Shown here piece by piece: positions 17,380 through 26,030 of a DNA stretch of 64,000 bases. This DNA comes from Streptomyces sp. CG4. Lineage in GTDB: Bacteria; Actinomycetota; Actinomycetes; Streptomycetales; Streptomycetaceae. A program made the position numbers and the translations under genes. Numbering within the stretch: the stretch's first letter is position 1; the number at the start of each line of letters is the position of its first letter. The notes beneath the pieces were generated by a model. That model did no database searches. It was not told where the DNA came from and saw nothing but the letters and a program-made list of their open reading frames with translations. The stretch lies in NCBI RefSeq assembly GCF_041080655.1, contig NZ_CP163525.1, positions 7,192,001 through 7,256,000 on the forward strand, written 5' to 3'.

Positions 17380-19054
17380 GAGTAAGCACCACTGGTGGCG
17401 CGACGCGGTGATCTACCAGGTGTACGTCCGCAGCTTCCTGGACAGCACCGGCGACGGCGTCGGCGATCTGGCAGGCGTCCGGGCCGGGCTGCCGTATCTG
17501 AAGAAGCTCGGTGTCGACGGCATCTGGCTGAGCCCGTTCTACCCCTCGCCGCAGCACGACCACGGCTACGACGTCGCCGACTACTGCGGAGTCGACCCGC
17601 TCTTCGGCGATCTCGCCGAATTCGACCTGCTGATGGCGGCCGCCCGGCGGCTCGGCATCAAGGTGCTGCTCGACATCGTCCCCAACCACTGCTCCAGCGC
17701 GCACCCGTGGTTCCGCGAGGCTCTGGACAGCGCGCCCGGCAGCCCGGCCCGCGCCCGCTTCCACTTCGCCGACGGCCGCGGCCCGGACGGCGCCGAGCCG
17801 CCCAACAACTGGCACGCCATGTTCGGCGGCCCGGCCTGGACCAGAGTCGACGACGGCCAGTGGTACCTGCACATGTTCACGCCCGAGCAGCCCGACTGGA
17901 ACTGGCGCGACCCCGAGGTCGCCGCCGAGTTCGACCGCGTACTGCGCTTCTGGCTGGACCGGGGTGTCGACGGCTTCCGCATCGATGTGGCGGCCGGGCT
18001 GTACAAGCACCCCGACCTGCCCGACTCCGACGACCCGGAGGCCGACGCCCGCACCCGCGACTCGGTCAACCCGCTCGCCTGGAACCAGCCCGAGGTGCAC
18101 GAGGTGTGGCGCTGGTGGCGCGCCGTGTGCGAGGAGTACACCGCACGCGACGGCCGCGAACGGCTCCTCGTCGGCGAGGTCTCCGTCCCCACCGCCCGCG
18201 AACACGCCCAATACGTCCGCCCCGACGAACTCCACCAGGCCTTCTTCTTCGACCTGCTCGGCGCCCCCTGGGACGCCGACGCCTTCCGCAAGGTCATCTC
18301 CGAGGCCATGCAGGACATCGCCGGCACGGGCTCGACCGTCACCTGGGTCCTCAACAACCACGACCAGGTCCGCACCGTCACCCGCTACGGCGAACCCGCC
18401 ACCGGGGCCCGGCACGCCGAGAGCACGCACCAGGCGCCGCCCGGCCCGCCCTTCGGGCGGACGACGCCACTTCCGACGCAGCCCCTCGGCGCCGCCCGCG
18501 CCCGTGCCGCCGCGCTGCTGATGCTGGCGCTGCCCGGAGCCGCGTACATCTACCAGGGCGAGGAACTCGGTCTGCCCGAGGTCGTCGACCTGCCCGACGA
18601 CGTGCTCACCGACCCGATATTCCGCCGCACCGGCAGCCGTGCCCGCATCCGCGACGGCTGCCGGGTGCCACTGCCCTGGTCCGGGCAGGCCTCCCCGTTC
18701 GGCTTCACCTCCGGCGCGGAGTCCGCCAAGCCCTGGCTGCCGCAGCCCGAGTACTTCGCCGAGTACGCCACCGACCGCGCCCTCGCCGACACCCGATCCT
18801 TCTGGCACCTGTACCGCGACGGCCTCCAACTGCGCGCCTCACTGCCCCAGTTGGGCGAGGGCACGCTCCGCTGGCTGGACAGCCCGCCCGGTGTCCTCGC
18901 CTTCGCCCGCGGCGACGACCTGGTCTGCGCCGTCAACTTCGGTACGGCCCCCACGCCCGCACCGGTCTCCGGCACCCCGCTGCTCTCCAGCGGCCCCTGC
19001 CCGGCCGGGGTCCTGCCCGCCGCCACGGCGGCCTGGTGGCTGACCGACCTCTGA
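17375..19054 (+). CDS. GH13 alpha-glucosidase / oligo-1,6-glucosidase-like
   Basis: A 559-residue cytoplasmic glycoside hydrolase family 13 enzyme that would hydrolyse imported alpha-glucosides. The four GH13 regions are present: DIVPNHCSSAHPWF, GFRIDVA with nucleophile D204, LLVGEV with acid/base E268, and VLNNHDQVR with D330. The N-terminal WWRDAVIYQVYVRSF is the oligo-1,6-glucosidase subfamily signature. There is no signal peptide. The gene precedes a sugar ABC importer by 38 nt, so import and hydrolysis are probably coupled, as in agl-type clusters. Exact specificity (maltose, isomaltose, trehalose) cannot be read from sequence. Confidence 0.9.
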   Translation: MLSKHHWWRDAVIYQVYVRSFLDSTGDGVGDLAGVRAGLPYLKKLGVDGIWLSPFYPSPQHDHGYDVADYCGVDPLFGDLAEFDLLMAAARRLGIKVLLDIVPNHCSSAHPWFREALDSAPGSPARARFHFADGRGPDGAEPPNNWHAMFGGPAWTRVDDGQWYLHMFTPEQPDWNWRDPEVAAEFDRVLRFWLDRGVDGFRIDVAAGLYKHPDLPDSDDPEADARTRDSVNPLAWNQPEVHEVWRWWRAVCEEYTARDGRERLLVGEVSVPTAREHAQYVRPDELHQAFFFDLLGAPWDADAFRKVISEAMQDIAGTGSTVTWVLNNHDQVRTVTRYGEPATGARHAESTHQAPPGPPFGRTTPLPTQPLGAARARAAALLMLALPGAAYIYQGEELGLPEVVDLPDDVLTDPIFRRTGSRARIRDGCRVPLPWSGQASPFGFTSGAESAKPWLPQPEYFAEYATDRALADTRSFWHLYRDGLQLRASLPQLGEGTLRWLDSPPGVLAFARGDDLVCAVNFGTAPTPAPVSGTPLLSSGPCPAGVLPAATAAWWLTDL

Positions 19055-19092
19055 TCCCCGTCAACTCCGCTCAACCGAAAGGCCCGTCAACG

Positions 19093-20418
19093 ATGATGCG
19101 ACGACGCACCACTTTGCTCACGAGCTGTACCGCCCTCGCCCTCGCCCTCGGCGCCACCGCCTGCGGCGGCGGACCGGTCTCCGCGGGCGGCGGAGACAAG
19201 GCGCTCAGCGGCCAGACCGTCACCGTGGCCGGCGTCTGGTCCGGCAGCGAGCAGAAGAACTTCCAGAAGGTGCTGGACGCCTTCACCGCGAAGACCGGCG
19301 CCAAGACCCAGTTCGTCTCCACCGGCGACAACGTCTCCACCGTCGTCGGCAGCAAGATCGAGGGCGGCAACGCCCCCGACGTCGTGATGGTCCCGCAGGT
19401 CGGCGTCCTCGACCAGTTCGCGAAGAAGGGCTGGCTCAAGCCGCTCTCGCCGGCCGCCCAGCAGACGATCACCGCCGACTACGCGCCCGTGTGGAAGACG
19501 TACGGCAGCGTCGACGGCACCCTGTACGGCCTGTACTTCAAAGCCGCCCACAAGTCGACCGTCTGGTACAGCCCCGACGCCCTCACCCAGGCCGGGGTCA
19601 AGCCGCCGAAGACGTACGACGAGATGCTGAAGGCCGGGCACACCGTCTCCGACTCCGGGCTCGCCGCCTTCGCCGTCGCCGGTGAGGACGGCTGGACCCT
19701 CACCGACTGGTTCGAGAACGTCTACCTCTCCCAGGCCGGACCCGCAAAGTACGACGCCCTCGCCGCCCACAAGCTGAAGTGGACCGACCCGAGCGTCGTC
19801 AGGGCGCTCACCACCCTCGGCAAGCTGTTCAAGGACAAGCAGCTGATCGCGGGCGGCCAGAAGGAGGCCCTGAACACCGACTTCCCGAGCTCGGTGGAGA
19901 AGGTGTTCGGACCCAAGCCCGAGGCCGGCATGGTCTACGAGGGCGACTTCGTGGCCGGCGTCGCGCACGACCAGTTCGGGAAGAGCATCGGCAAGGACGC
20001 GAACTTCTTCCCGTTCCCGGCGGTCGACGGCGGCACGGCACCCGTGGTCAGCGGTGGCGACGCGGCGGTCGTCCTCAAGGCCGGCAAGAACGCCAAGGCC
20101 GGCATGCAGCTCCTGGAGTACCTGGCCACCCCCGAGGCCGCGGCCGTCTGGGCCAAGGCGGGCGGCTTCCTGTCCCCGAACAAGAAGCTCGACCTCGCCT
20201 CGTACGCCGACGACGTCACCCGCGCCACCGCCAAGTCCCTGGTCGGCGCCGGGGATTCGGTCCGCTTCGACATGTCCGACCAGGCCCCGGCGGCCTTCGG
20301 CGGCACCAAGGGCGCGGGGGAGTGGAAGCTCCTGCAGGACTTCCTGCGCGACCCCTCGGACCCGAAGGGCACCGCGGCACAGCTGGAGTCCGCCGCGGCC
20401 AAGGCCTACCAGGGCTGA
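19093..20418 (+). CDS. lipoprotein sugar-binding protein of ABC importer (AglE-like)
   Basis: A 441-residue family-1 solute-binding protein. The signal peptide ends in ALGATACGGG, where the cysteine would be lipid-modified. The mature part starts with a glycine-rich linker and TVTVAGVWSGSEQKNF. The binding-protein motif APDVVMVPQVGVLDQFA is seen. It resembles the alpha-glucoside-binding AglE group. ATG 19093 (or 19096) follows the glucosidase stop by 38 nt, and the permease gene begins 11 nt after its stop, so glucosidase-binding protein-permease-permease is one operon. Confidence 0.88.
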   Translation: MMRRRTTLLTSCTALALALGATACGGGPVSAGGGDKALSGQTVTVAGVWSGSEQKNFQKVLDAFTAKTGAKTQFVSTGDNVSTVVGSKIEGGNAPDVVMVPQVGVLDQFAKKGWLKPLSPAAQQTITADYAPVWKTYGSVDGTLYGLYFKAAHKSTVWYSPDALTQAGVKPPKTYDEMLKAGHTVSDSGLAAFAVAGEDGWTLTDWFENVYLSQAGPAKYDALAAHKLKWTDPSVVRALTTLGKLFKDKQLIAGGQKEALNTDFPSSVEKVFGPKPEAGMVYEGDFVAGVAHDQFGKSIGKDANFFPFPAVDGGTAPVVSGGDAAVVLKAGKNAKAGMQLLEYLATPEAAAVWAKAGGFLSPNKKLDLASYADDVTRATAKSLVGAGDSVRFDMSDQAPAAFGGTKGAGEWKLLQDFLRDPSDPKGTAAQLESAAAKAYQG

Positions 20419-20429
20419 GCGGCGACACC

Positions 20430-21782
20430 ATGACCGTCACCGCTCCTGAGAAACAGCAGGCGGGCCCGCGGGCCGCCGGCACGGCGCGCGGGCGCCGCAG
20501 CCGGCGGCGCGCCCGGCTGATCGCCCTGCTCTTCGTCCTCCCCGCGCTGCTCCTGCTCGGCGCGCTCGTCGTCTACCCGGTGCTGTTCTCCGTCGGCCGC
20601 AGCTTCTTCGACGCCTCCGGCAGCCGGTTCGTCGGCGGCGGCAACTACGCCGAGATGTTCCGCGACCCGGCGACCCTGAAGGCCATCCGCAACACCACGA
20701 TCTGGGTGGTCGTGGCCCCGGCCCTGCTCACCGGCCTCGGCCTGATCCTGGCCGTCCTGGTGGAGAAGGTCCGCTGGGCCACCGCGTTCAAGCTCCTGCT
20801 CTTCATGCCGATGGCCGTGTCCTTCCTCGCCGCCGGCATCATCTTCCGGCTCGCCTACGACCAGGACCCGAACAAGGGTGTGCTGAACGCGGCCGTGGTC
20901 TCCGTCCACGACGCCTTCAAGGGCACGTCGACGTATCCGACGGCCCGCGGCCGCGAGGGTCTGCTGACCCGGGACCGGGACGGCTCGTACCGTACGACCG
21001 CCTCCGCCGGCGGTATGGTGACGCTCCCGATGGTCGGCGTGCTGCCCAAGGACCTGCCGGGGAACGCCTCGCCCGCGTACCCCGCGGCCGGCCGCAAAGC
21101 CGCGCCCGGCGAGCTGCGCGGTGTCGTCTACCTGGACTTCAGCCCCGGCGGGGGCGGCAGACAGGGCAAGGTCGACCCGAAGGAGAGCGGGCTGCCCGGC
21201 ATGCGGGTCGAGGCGGTGCGGGACGGCGGCACGGTCGCGAGCACGACGACCGCCGCCGACGGCTCCTTCACCTTCCCCGGGCTGCGCGCGGGCTCGTACA
21301 CGGTGAAACTCCCGGAGTCCAACTTCGCCCCGCCCTACCAGGGCGTCTCCTGGCTCGGACCGACGCTCGTCACCCCGGCGATCATCGGCGCGTACCTGTG
21401 GATCTGGACGGGCTTCGCGATGGTCCTGATCGGCGCGGGCCTGTCCGCGCTGCCCCGGGACGCGCTGGAGGCCGCGCGGATGGACGGCGCGAACGAGTGG
21501 CAGATCTTCCGCAAGATCACCGTGCCGCTGCTCGCACCCGTGCTCACCGTGGTCTTCGTGACCCTCGTGATCAATGTGATGAAGGTCTTCGACCTCGTCT
21601 ACATCATCGCGCCCGGACCGGTGCAGGAGGACGCCACGGTGCTCGCCACCCAGATGTGGCTGGTCTCCTTCGGCGGCGGCAACAACCAGGGCCTCGGCAG
21701 CGCCCTCGGCGTGCTGCTCCTGCTCCTGGTGATCCCCGCGATGGTGTTCAACGTCCGCCGCTTCCGACAGAGCCAACGATGA
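20430..21782 (+). CDS. sugar ABC permease (MalF/AglF type) with inserted SdrD B-like domain
   Basis: A 450-residue permease, about 150 longer than the usual 300. Helices lie near 30-55, 88-110 and 118-140. About 165 extracytoplasmic residues (143-310) follow before the remaining helices and the cytoplasmic EAA loop EAARMDGANEWQIF (about 348-361). The insert ends with a beta-rich SdrD/Cna B-type module at about 228-296, with GLPGMRVEAVRDGG and DGSFTFPGLRAGSYTV. Such domains are usual in surface proteins, not permeases. It pairs with the next gene. Confidence 0.88.
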   Translation: MTVTAPEKQQAGPRAAGTARGRRSRRRARLIALLFVLPALLLLGALVVYPVLFSVGRSFFDASGSRFVGGGNYAEMFRDPATLKAIRNTTIWVVVAPALLTGLGLILAVLVEKVRWATAFKLLLFMPMAVSFLAAGIIFRLAYDQDPNKGVLNAAVVSVHDAFKGTSTYPTARGREGLLTRDRDGSYRTTASAGGMVTLPMVGVLPKDLPGNASPAYPAAGRKAAPGELRGVVYLDFSPGGGGRQGKVDPKESGLPGMRVEAVRDGGTVASTTTAADGSFTFPGLRAGSYTVKLPESNFAPPYQGVSWLGPTLVTPAIIGAYLWIWTGFAMVLIGAGLSALPRDALEAARMDGANEWQIFRKITVPLLAPVLTVVFVTLVINVMKVFDLVYIIAPGPVQEDATVLATQMWLVSFGGGNNQGLGSALGVLLLLLVIPAMVFNVRRFRQSQR

Positions 21783-21792
21783 GGAGTCAGCG

Positions 21793-22632
21793 ATGAACGC
21801 GATCAGGCGGGGCCTGGGCAACGGCCTGGTGCAGGCCTTCCTGGTGGTGATCGGCCTGGTCTGGCTGACCCCGCTGGCGGGCCTGTTCCTCTCCTCCCTC
21901 CGCTCGGCCCAGGACACCGCGAAGGGCGGCTGGTGGACGGCCCTGGCCGGTCCCGGCCGGCTGTCCTTCGACAACTACACGGCGCTGCTGAAGAACTCCG
22001 GCATGACCCAGGCCTTCTGGAACACGGTCCTGATCTCGGTACCGGCGACGACACTCGTCGTGGTCATCGCCGCCCTCGCCGGATACGCCTTCGCCTGGCT
22101 GGACTTCCCGCTCCGGGAGCCGCTCTTCCTGCTGGTGGTGGCCCTGTTGGTGGTGCCGGTGCAGATCGGTCTGCTGCCGGTGGCCAAACTCTTCGGCGCG
22201 CTGGGCCTGTTCGGCACGATCCCCGGTGTCGTCCTTTTCCATGTGGCCTACGGCCTGCCGTTCGCCGTCTTCCTGCTGCGCAACTACTTCGCCGAGATGC
22301 CGAAGGAGATGCTGGAGGCGGCCCGGATGGACGGCGGCAGCGAGTGGCGCATCTTCACCCGGCTGGTCCTGCCGGTGGGACGGCCCGCGATCGCCTCGCT
22401 CGCGATCTTCCAGTTCCTGTGGGTCTGGAACGACATGCTCGTCGCGCTGCTCTTCGCGGACAGCTCCTCCCAGCCGCTCACCGTGGAACTCCAGTCCCAG
22501 ATCCGGCAGTTCGGCAGCAACATCGACGTGCTGGCGCCGGGCGCGTTCCTGTCCCTGATCGTGCCGGTCGTGGTGTTCTTCGCGTTCCAGCGGCACTTCG
22601 TGCAGGGCGTGATGGCGGGGTCGGTGAAATGA
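21793..22632 (+). CDS. sugar ABC permease (MalG/AglG type)
   Basis: A 279-residue inner-membrane permease with six predicted helices and the EAA loop EAARMDGGSEWRIFTR. GAGGAG lies just before ATG 21793. It is the second channel subunit of the importer. No ATPase gene is in the cluster, so the transporter probably uses a shared multiple-sugar ATPase (MsiK type) encoded elsewhere, as is known for Streptomyces sugar importers. Confidence 0.92.
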   Translation: MNAIRRGLGNGLVQAFLVVIGLVWLTPLAGLFLSSLRSAQDTAKGGWWTALAGPGRLSFDNYTALLKNSGMTQAFWNTVLISVPATTLVVVIAALAGYAFAWLDFPLREPLFLLVVALLVVPVQIGLLPVAKLFGALGLFGTIPGVVLFHVAYGLPFAVFLLRNYFAEMPKEMLEAARMDGGSEWRIFTRLVLPVGRPAIASLAIFQFLWVWNDMLVALLFADSSSQPLTVELQSQIRQFGSNIDVLAPGAFLSLIVPVVVFFAFQRHFVQGVMAGSVK

Positions 22633-22665
22633 GGGACGGCGGGGACCGAAGTCCCCGCCGTCCCT
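22632..22665. terminator. bidirectional terminator between permease and pgl
   Basis: AGGGACGGCGGGGAC (22632-22646) and its exact complement (22651-22665) form a 15-bp stem with a CGAA loop. The stem starts at the last base of the permease stop codon and separates convergent operons. Confidence 0.85.
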
Positions 22666-22680
22666 ATCCGTGAAAGAGCG

Positions 22681-23463
22681 TCACGGCGACGCCGGCGGAT
22701 ACAGCGAGCGCGGCAGCTGCGAAGCCGCCGCCGAATCCAGGAGCCACAGGGTGCGGGAGCGGCCGTACGCCCCCGCCGCCGGTGCCTGGATCTCGCCCGC
22801 GCCCGACAGGGCGATGGCCGCGGCCTCCGCCTTGTCCTCGCCCGCCGCGAGCAGCCACACCTCGCGCGCCGAGCGGATCGCCGGAAGGGTGAGGGAGATC
22901 CGGGTCGGCGGCGGCTTGGGCGCGCCGTGCACGCCGACCACCGTGCGCTCGGTCTCCCGTACGGCCGGCAGCTCCGGGAAGAGCGAGGCCACATGGGTGT
23001 CCGGGCCGACGCCCAGCATGAGCACGTCGAAGGTGGGCACCGCGCCGTGGTTCTCCGGCCCGGCCGCCTTCGCCAGCTCCGCCGCGTACGCCTCGGCGGC
23101 CGCGTCGACGTCCTTGCCGTACGGGCCGTCGGAGGCGGGCATGGCGTGCACGCGCTCCGGGTTCAGCGGTACGGAGTCCAGCAAGGCCGCACGGGCCTGC
23201 GTGACATTGCGCTCGGGATCGCCCTCCGGCAGGTAGCGCTCGTCGCCCCACCACAGGTCGAGACGGGCCCAGTCGATGGCGTCCCGGGCCGGTGCCGCCG
23301 CCAGCGCGGCCAGCAGGCCGTTGCCGTTGCGGCCACCGGTGAGGACCACGGACGCATGGCCGCGGGAGGCCTGCGCGTCCACGATCTTCGTGATCAGACG
23401 GGCCGCGGCGGCCTGCGCCATCAGGTCCTTGTCGCGGTGGACGACCAGCTGCGGAGTGCTCAC
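22681..23463 (-). CDS. pgl: 6-phosphogluconolactonase
   Basis: It hydrolyses 6-phosphogluconolactone to 6-phosphogluconate, the second oxidative pentose-phosphate step. It has 260 residues of the SOL/DevB family. DLWWGDERYLPEGDPERN and MLGVGPDTHVASLFPE are family motifs. The usual SGGxT loop reads TGGRNGNG and the usual DGH reads DTH, a mild deviation. GTG 23463 overlaps the opcA stop (GTGA). It is the last gene of the tkt-tal-zwf-opcA-pgl operon. Confidence 0.93.
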   Translation of the reverse strand: MSTPQLVVHRDKDLMAQAAAARLITKIVDAQASRGHASVVLTGGRNGNGLLAALAAAPARDAIDWARLDLWWGDERYLPEGDPERNVTQARAALLDSVPLNPERVHAMPASDGPYGKDVDAAAEAYAAELAKAAGPENHGAVPTFDVLMLGVGPDTHVASLFPELPAVRETERTVVGVHGAPKPPPTRISLTLPAIRSAREVWLLAAGEDKAEAAAIALSGAGEIQAPAAGAYGRSRTLWLLDSAAASQLPRSLYPPASP

Positions 23464-24494
23464 TTCGCCGCCGCCTTCCTCGCCGGTGCCTTCTTCGCGG
23501 TCCTGGCAGCCGCCTTCTTCGCGGGCGCCGCCGCCGCTTCCTCGGCAGCGGCCGACTCCTGCTCCGGGGCCGGGTTCAGCCGCTCCACGCCGTAGCGCAG
23601 CGCCGACGCGTAGGTGTCGTCCGGGTCGAGCCGACGCAGCTCCTCCGCGATCAGCTCGGCGGTCTCCCGCCGCTTCAGCGCCACCGCGCGGGCCGGCTGG
23701 CCCTCGATGGACAGCGTGGCCAGCGAGCCGTCGGGGCGGTCCAGAGTGATCGGGCCGCAGGTGGTCTCCATGCGGACGGCCGTCAGCCCGGGGCCGGACG
23801 ACAGCGAGCGCCGGACGGGGACGTCCAGCCGGTCCGCGAGCCACATCGCGAGCAGCTCACAGCTCGGGTTGAACTCCTCGCCCTCCACCTCGACGCCCCG
23901 CACCGAGCAGGTGACCTGGTCCAGGGCCGCCGCGAGCATCGAACGCCACGGCGTGATCCGGGTCCAGGACAGGTCGGTGTCGCCGGGCGTGTAGGCGTCG
24001 GCGCGGGCGGACAGCTCCCGCACCGGCTGCTCGGCGGCGTAGGTGTCGGTGACCCGGCGCTGGGCGAGCGCGCCCAGCGGGTCCTTCGCCGGGTCCAGCG
24101 GGGCGTTCACCGGCCACCACACGACCACCGGCGCGTCCGGCAGCAGCAGCGGCAGCACGACCGAGTCGGCGTGGTCCGCGACCTCGCCGTACAGCCGCAG
24201 GACGACCGTCTCGCCGGTGCCCGCGTCCGCGCCCACCCGCACCTCGGCGTCCAGCCGGGACGTCGTACGGTCGCGCGGGGAGCGGGAGACCCGCTTGATG
24301 ACCACCAGCGTGCGCGAGGGGTGCTCGCGCGACGCGTCGTTGGCAGCCTTCAACGCGTCGTAGGCGTTCTCCTCGTCGGTGACGATGACGAGGGTGAGCA
24401 CCATGCCGACGGCGGGGGTGCCGATGGCACGGCGACCCTGCACGAGCGCCTTGTTGATGTCGCCGGCGGTGGTGTCGGTCAGGTCTATCTTCAT
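23460..24494 (-). CDS. opcA: glucose-6-phosphate dehydrogenase assembly protein OpcA
   Basis: OpcA is an allosteric/assembly partner of Zwf in actinobacteria and cyanobacteria. It has 344 residues. The N-terminus KIDLTDTTAGDINKALVQGR and the central PDAPVVVWWPVNAPL are family features. The tail is a lysine/alanine-rich low-complexity segment (AKKAAARTAKKAPARKAAAK), histone-H1-like, probably disordered and found in many Streptomyces OpcA proteins. Its start overlaps the zwf stop by 4 nt. Confidence 0.95.
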   Translation of the reverse strand: MKIDLTDTTAGDINKALVQGRRAIGTPAVGMVLTLVIVTDEENAYDALKAANDASREHPSRTLVVIKRVSRSPRDRTTSRLDAEVRVGADAGTGETVVLRLYGEVADHADSVVLPLLLPDAPVVVWWPVNAPLDPAKDPLGALAQRRVTDTYAAEQPVRELSARADAYTPGDTDLSWTRITPWRSMLAAALDQVTCSVRGVEVEGEEFNPSCELLAMWLADRLDVPVRRSLSSGPGLTAVRMETTCGPITLDRPDGSLATLSIEGQPARAVALKRRETAELIAEELRRLDPDDTYASALRYGVERLNPAPEQESAAAEEAAAAPAKKAAARTAKKAPARKAAAK

Positions 24495-26029
24495 GGCCGG
24501 CGCCAGCTCCGTCCGTCTCGTGCGAGCATCTCGTCCGCCTCGACGGGGCCCCAGGTGCCCGACTTGTACTGTGCGGGCTTGCCGTGCTTGTCCCAGTACG
24601 CCTCGATCGGGTCGAGGATCTTCCAGGACAGCTCGACCTCCTCGGTGCGCGGGAAGAGGTTGGCGTCACCGAGCAGCACGTCCAGGATCAGGCGCTCGTA
24701 CGCCTCCGGGCTGGACTCCGTGAAGGACTCGCCGTAGGCGAAGTCCATGGAGACGTCCCGGATCTCCATCGAGGTGCCCGGCACCTTGGAGCCGAAGCGG
24801 ACCGTGATGCCCTCGTCCGGCTGGACGCGGATGACGATCGCGTTCTGGCCCAGCTCCTCCGTCGCCGTGTGGTCGAACGGGGAGTGCGGGGCCCGCTGGA
24901 AGACGACGGCGATCTCCGTCACGCGCCGGCCGAGGCGCTTGCCGGTGCGCAGATAGAAGGGGACACCCGCCCAGCGGCGGTTGTCGATCTCCAGCTTGAT
25001 CGCGGCGTAGGTGTCGGTCTTCGACTTGGCGTCGATGCCGTCCTCTTCGAGGTAGCCGATGACCTTCTCGCCGCCCTGCCAGCCGCCCGCGTACTGACCG
25101 CGCACGGTGCTGCGGCCCAGGTCCTTCGGCAGCCGTACGGCGCCGAGCACCTTCTCCTTCTCCGCGGCCAGCGCGTCCGCGCCGAAGGAGGCGGGCTCCT
25201 CCATGGCCGTGAGGGCCATGAGCTGGAGCAGGTGGTTCTGGATGACGTCACGGGCGGCGCCGATGCCGTCGTAGTAGCCGGCGCGGCCGCCGATGCCGAT
25301 GTCCTCGGCCATGGTGATCTGCACGTGGTCCACGAAGGACCGGTTCCAGATCGGCTCGAACATGGTGTTGGCGAAGCGCAGCGCCAGGATGTTCTGGACG
25401 GTCTCCTTGCCGAGGTAGTGGTCGATCCGGAACACCTGCTCCGGCTCGAACACCTCGTGCACGACCTTGTTCAGCTCCTCGGCCGACGTCAGGTCGTGGC
25501 CGAACGGCTTCTCGATGACCGCGCGCCGCCAGGAACCGCCGCTCTGGTCGGCCAGCCCGTGCTTCTTCAGCTGCTGGATGACCACCGGGAAGGAGCGCGG
25601 CGGCACCGACAGGTAGAAGGCGAAGTTGCCGCCCGTGCCCTGTGCCTTGTCCAGCTCCTCGATGGTGGCGCGCAGCCGCTCGAAGGCATCGTCGTCGTCG
25701 AAGGTGCCCTGGACGAAGCGCATCCCCTGGATGAGCTGCTGCCAGACCTCCTCCCGGAACGGCGTACGGGCGTGCGCCTTGACGGCGTCGTGGACCTCGG
25801 CGGCGAAGTCCTCGTTCTCCCACTCGCGGCGGGCGAAGCCCACCAGCGAGAAGCCCGGCGGCAGCAGACCCCGGTTGGCGAGGTCGTACACCGCGGGCAT
25901 CAGCTTCTTGCGGGACAGGTCGCCCGTGACACCGAAGATGACCAGACCCGACGGCCCCGCGATACGCGGGAGCCGTCGGTCGGCCGGGTCACGAAGCGGG
26001 TTCGCTCCGGAACCGGTAAGGGGGGACAA
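24491..26029 (-). CDS. zwf: glucose-6-phosphate 1-dehydrogenase
   Basis: It oxidises glucose-6-phosphate with NADP as the committed pentose-phosphate step. It has 512 residues. The coenzyme motif GVTGDLSRKKLMPA and the substrate/catalytic motif RIDHYLGKETVQN are intact. The start is TTG 26029, supported by GGAGGG 5 nt upstream that is embedded in the end of tal; there is one base between the tal stop and this start. Dependence on the downstream opcA product is expected. Confidence 0.95.
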   Translation of the reverse strand: MSPLTGSGANPLRDPADRRLPRIAGPSGLVIFGVTGDLSRKKLMPAVYDLANRGLLPPGFSLVGFARREWENEDFAAEVHDAVKAHARTPFREEVWQQLIQGMRFVQGTFDDDDAFERLRATIEELDKAQGTGGNFAFYLSVPPRSFPVVIQQLKKHGLADQSGGSWRRAVIEKPFGHDLTSAEELNKVVHEVFEPEQVFRIDHYLGKETVQNILALRFANTMFEPIWNRSFVDHVQITMAEDIGIGGRAGYYDGIGAARDVIQNHLLQLMALTAMEEPASFGADALAAEKEKVLGAVRLPKDLGRSTVRGQYAGGWQGGEKVIGYLEEDGIDAKSKTDTYAAIKLEIDNRRWAGVPFYLRTGKRLGRRVTEIAVVFQRAPHSPFDHTATEELGQNAIVIRVQPDEGITVRFGSKVPGTSMEIRDVSMDFAYGESFTESSPEAYERLILDVLLGDANLFPRTEEVELSWKILDPIEAYWDKHGKPAQYKSGTWGPVEADEMLARDGRSWRRP

Positions 26030-26030
26030 G

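Noticed and set aside
23460..23530. Lys/Ala repeats at the opcA C-terminus as a frameshift artefact
   Set aside because: The frame is continuous to a stop that overlaps the pgl start, and such tails are seen in Streptomyces OpcA.
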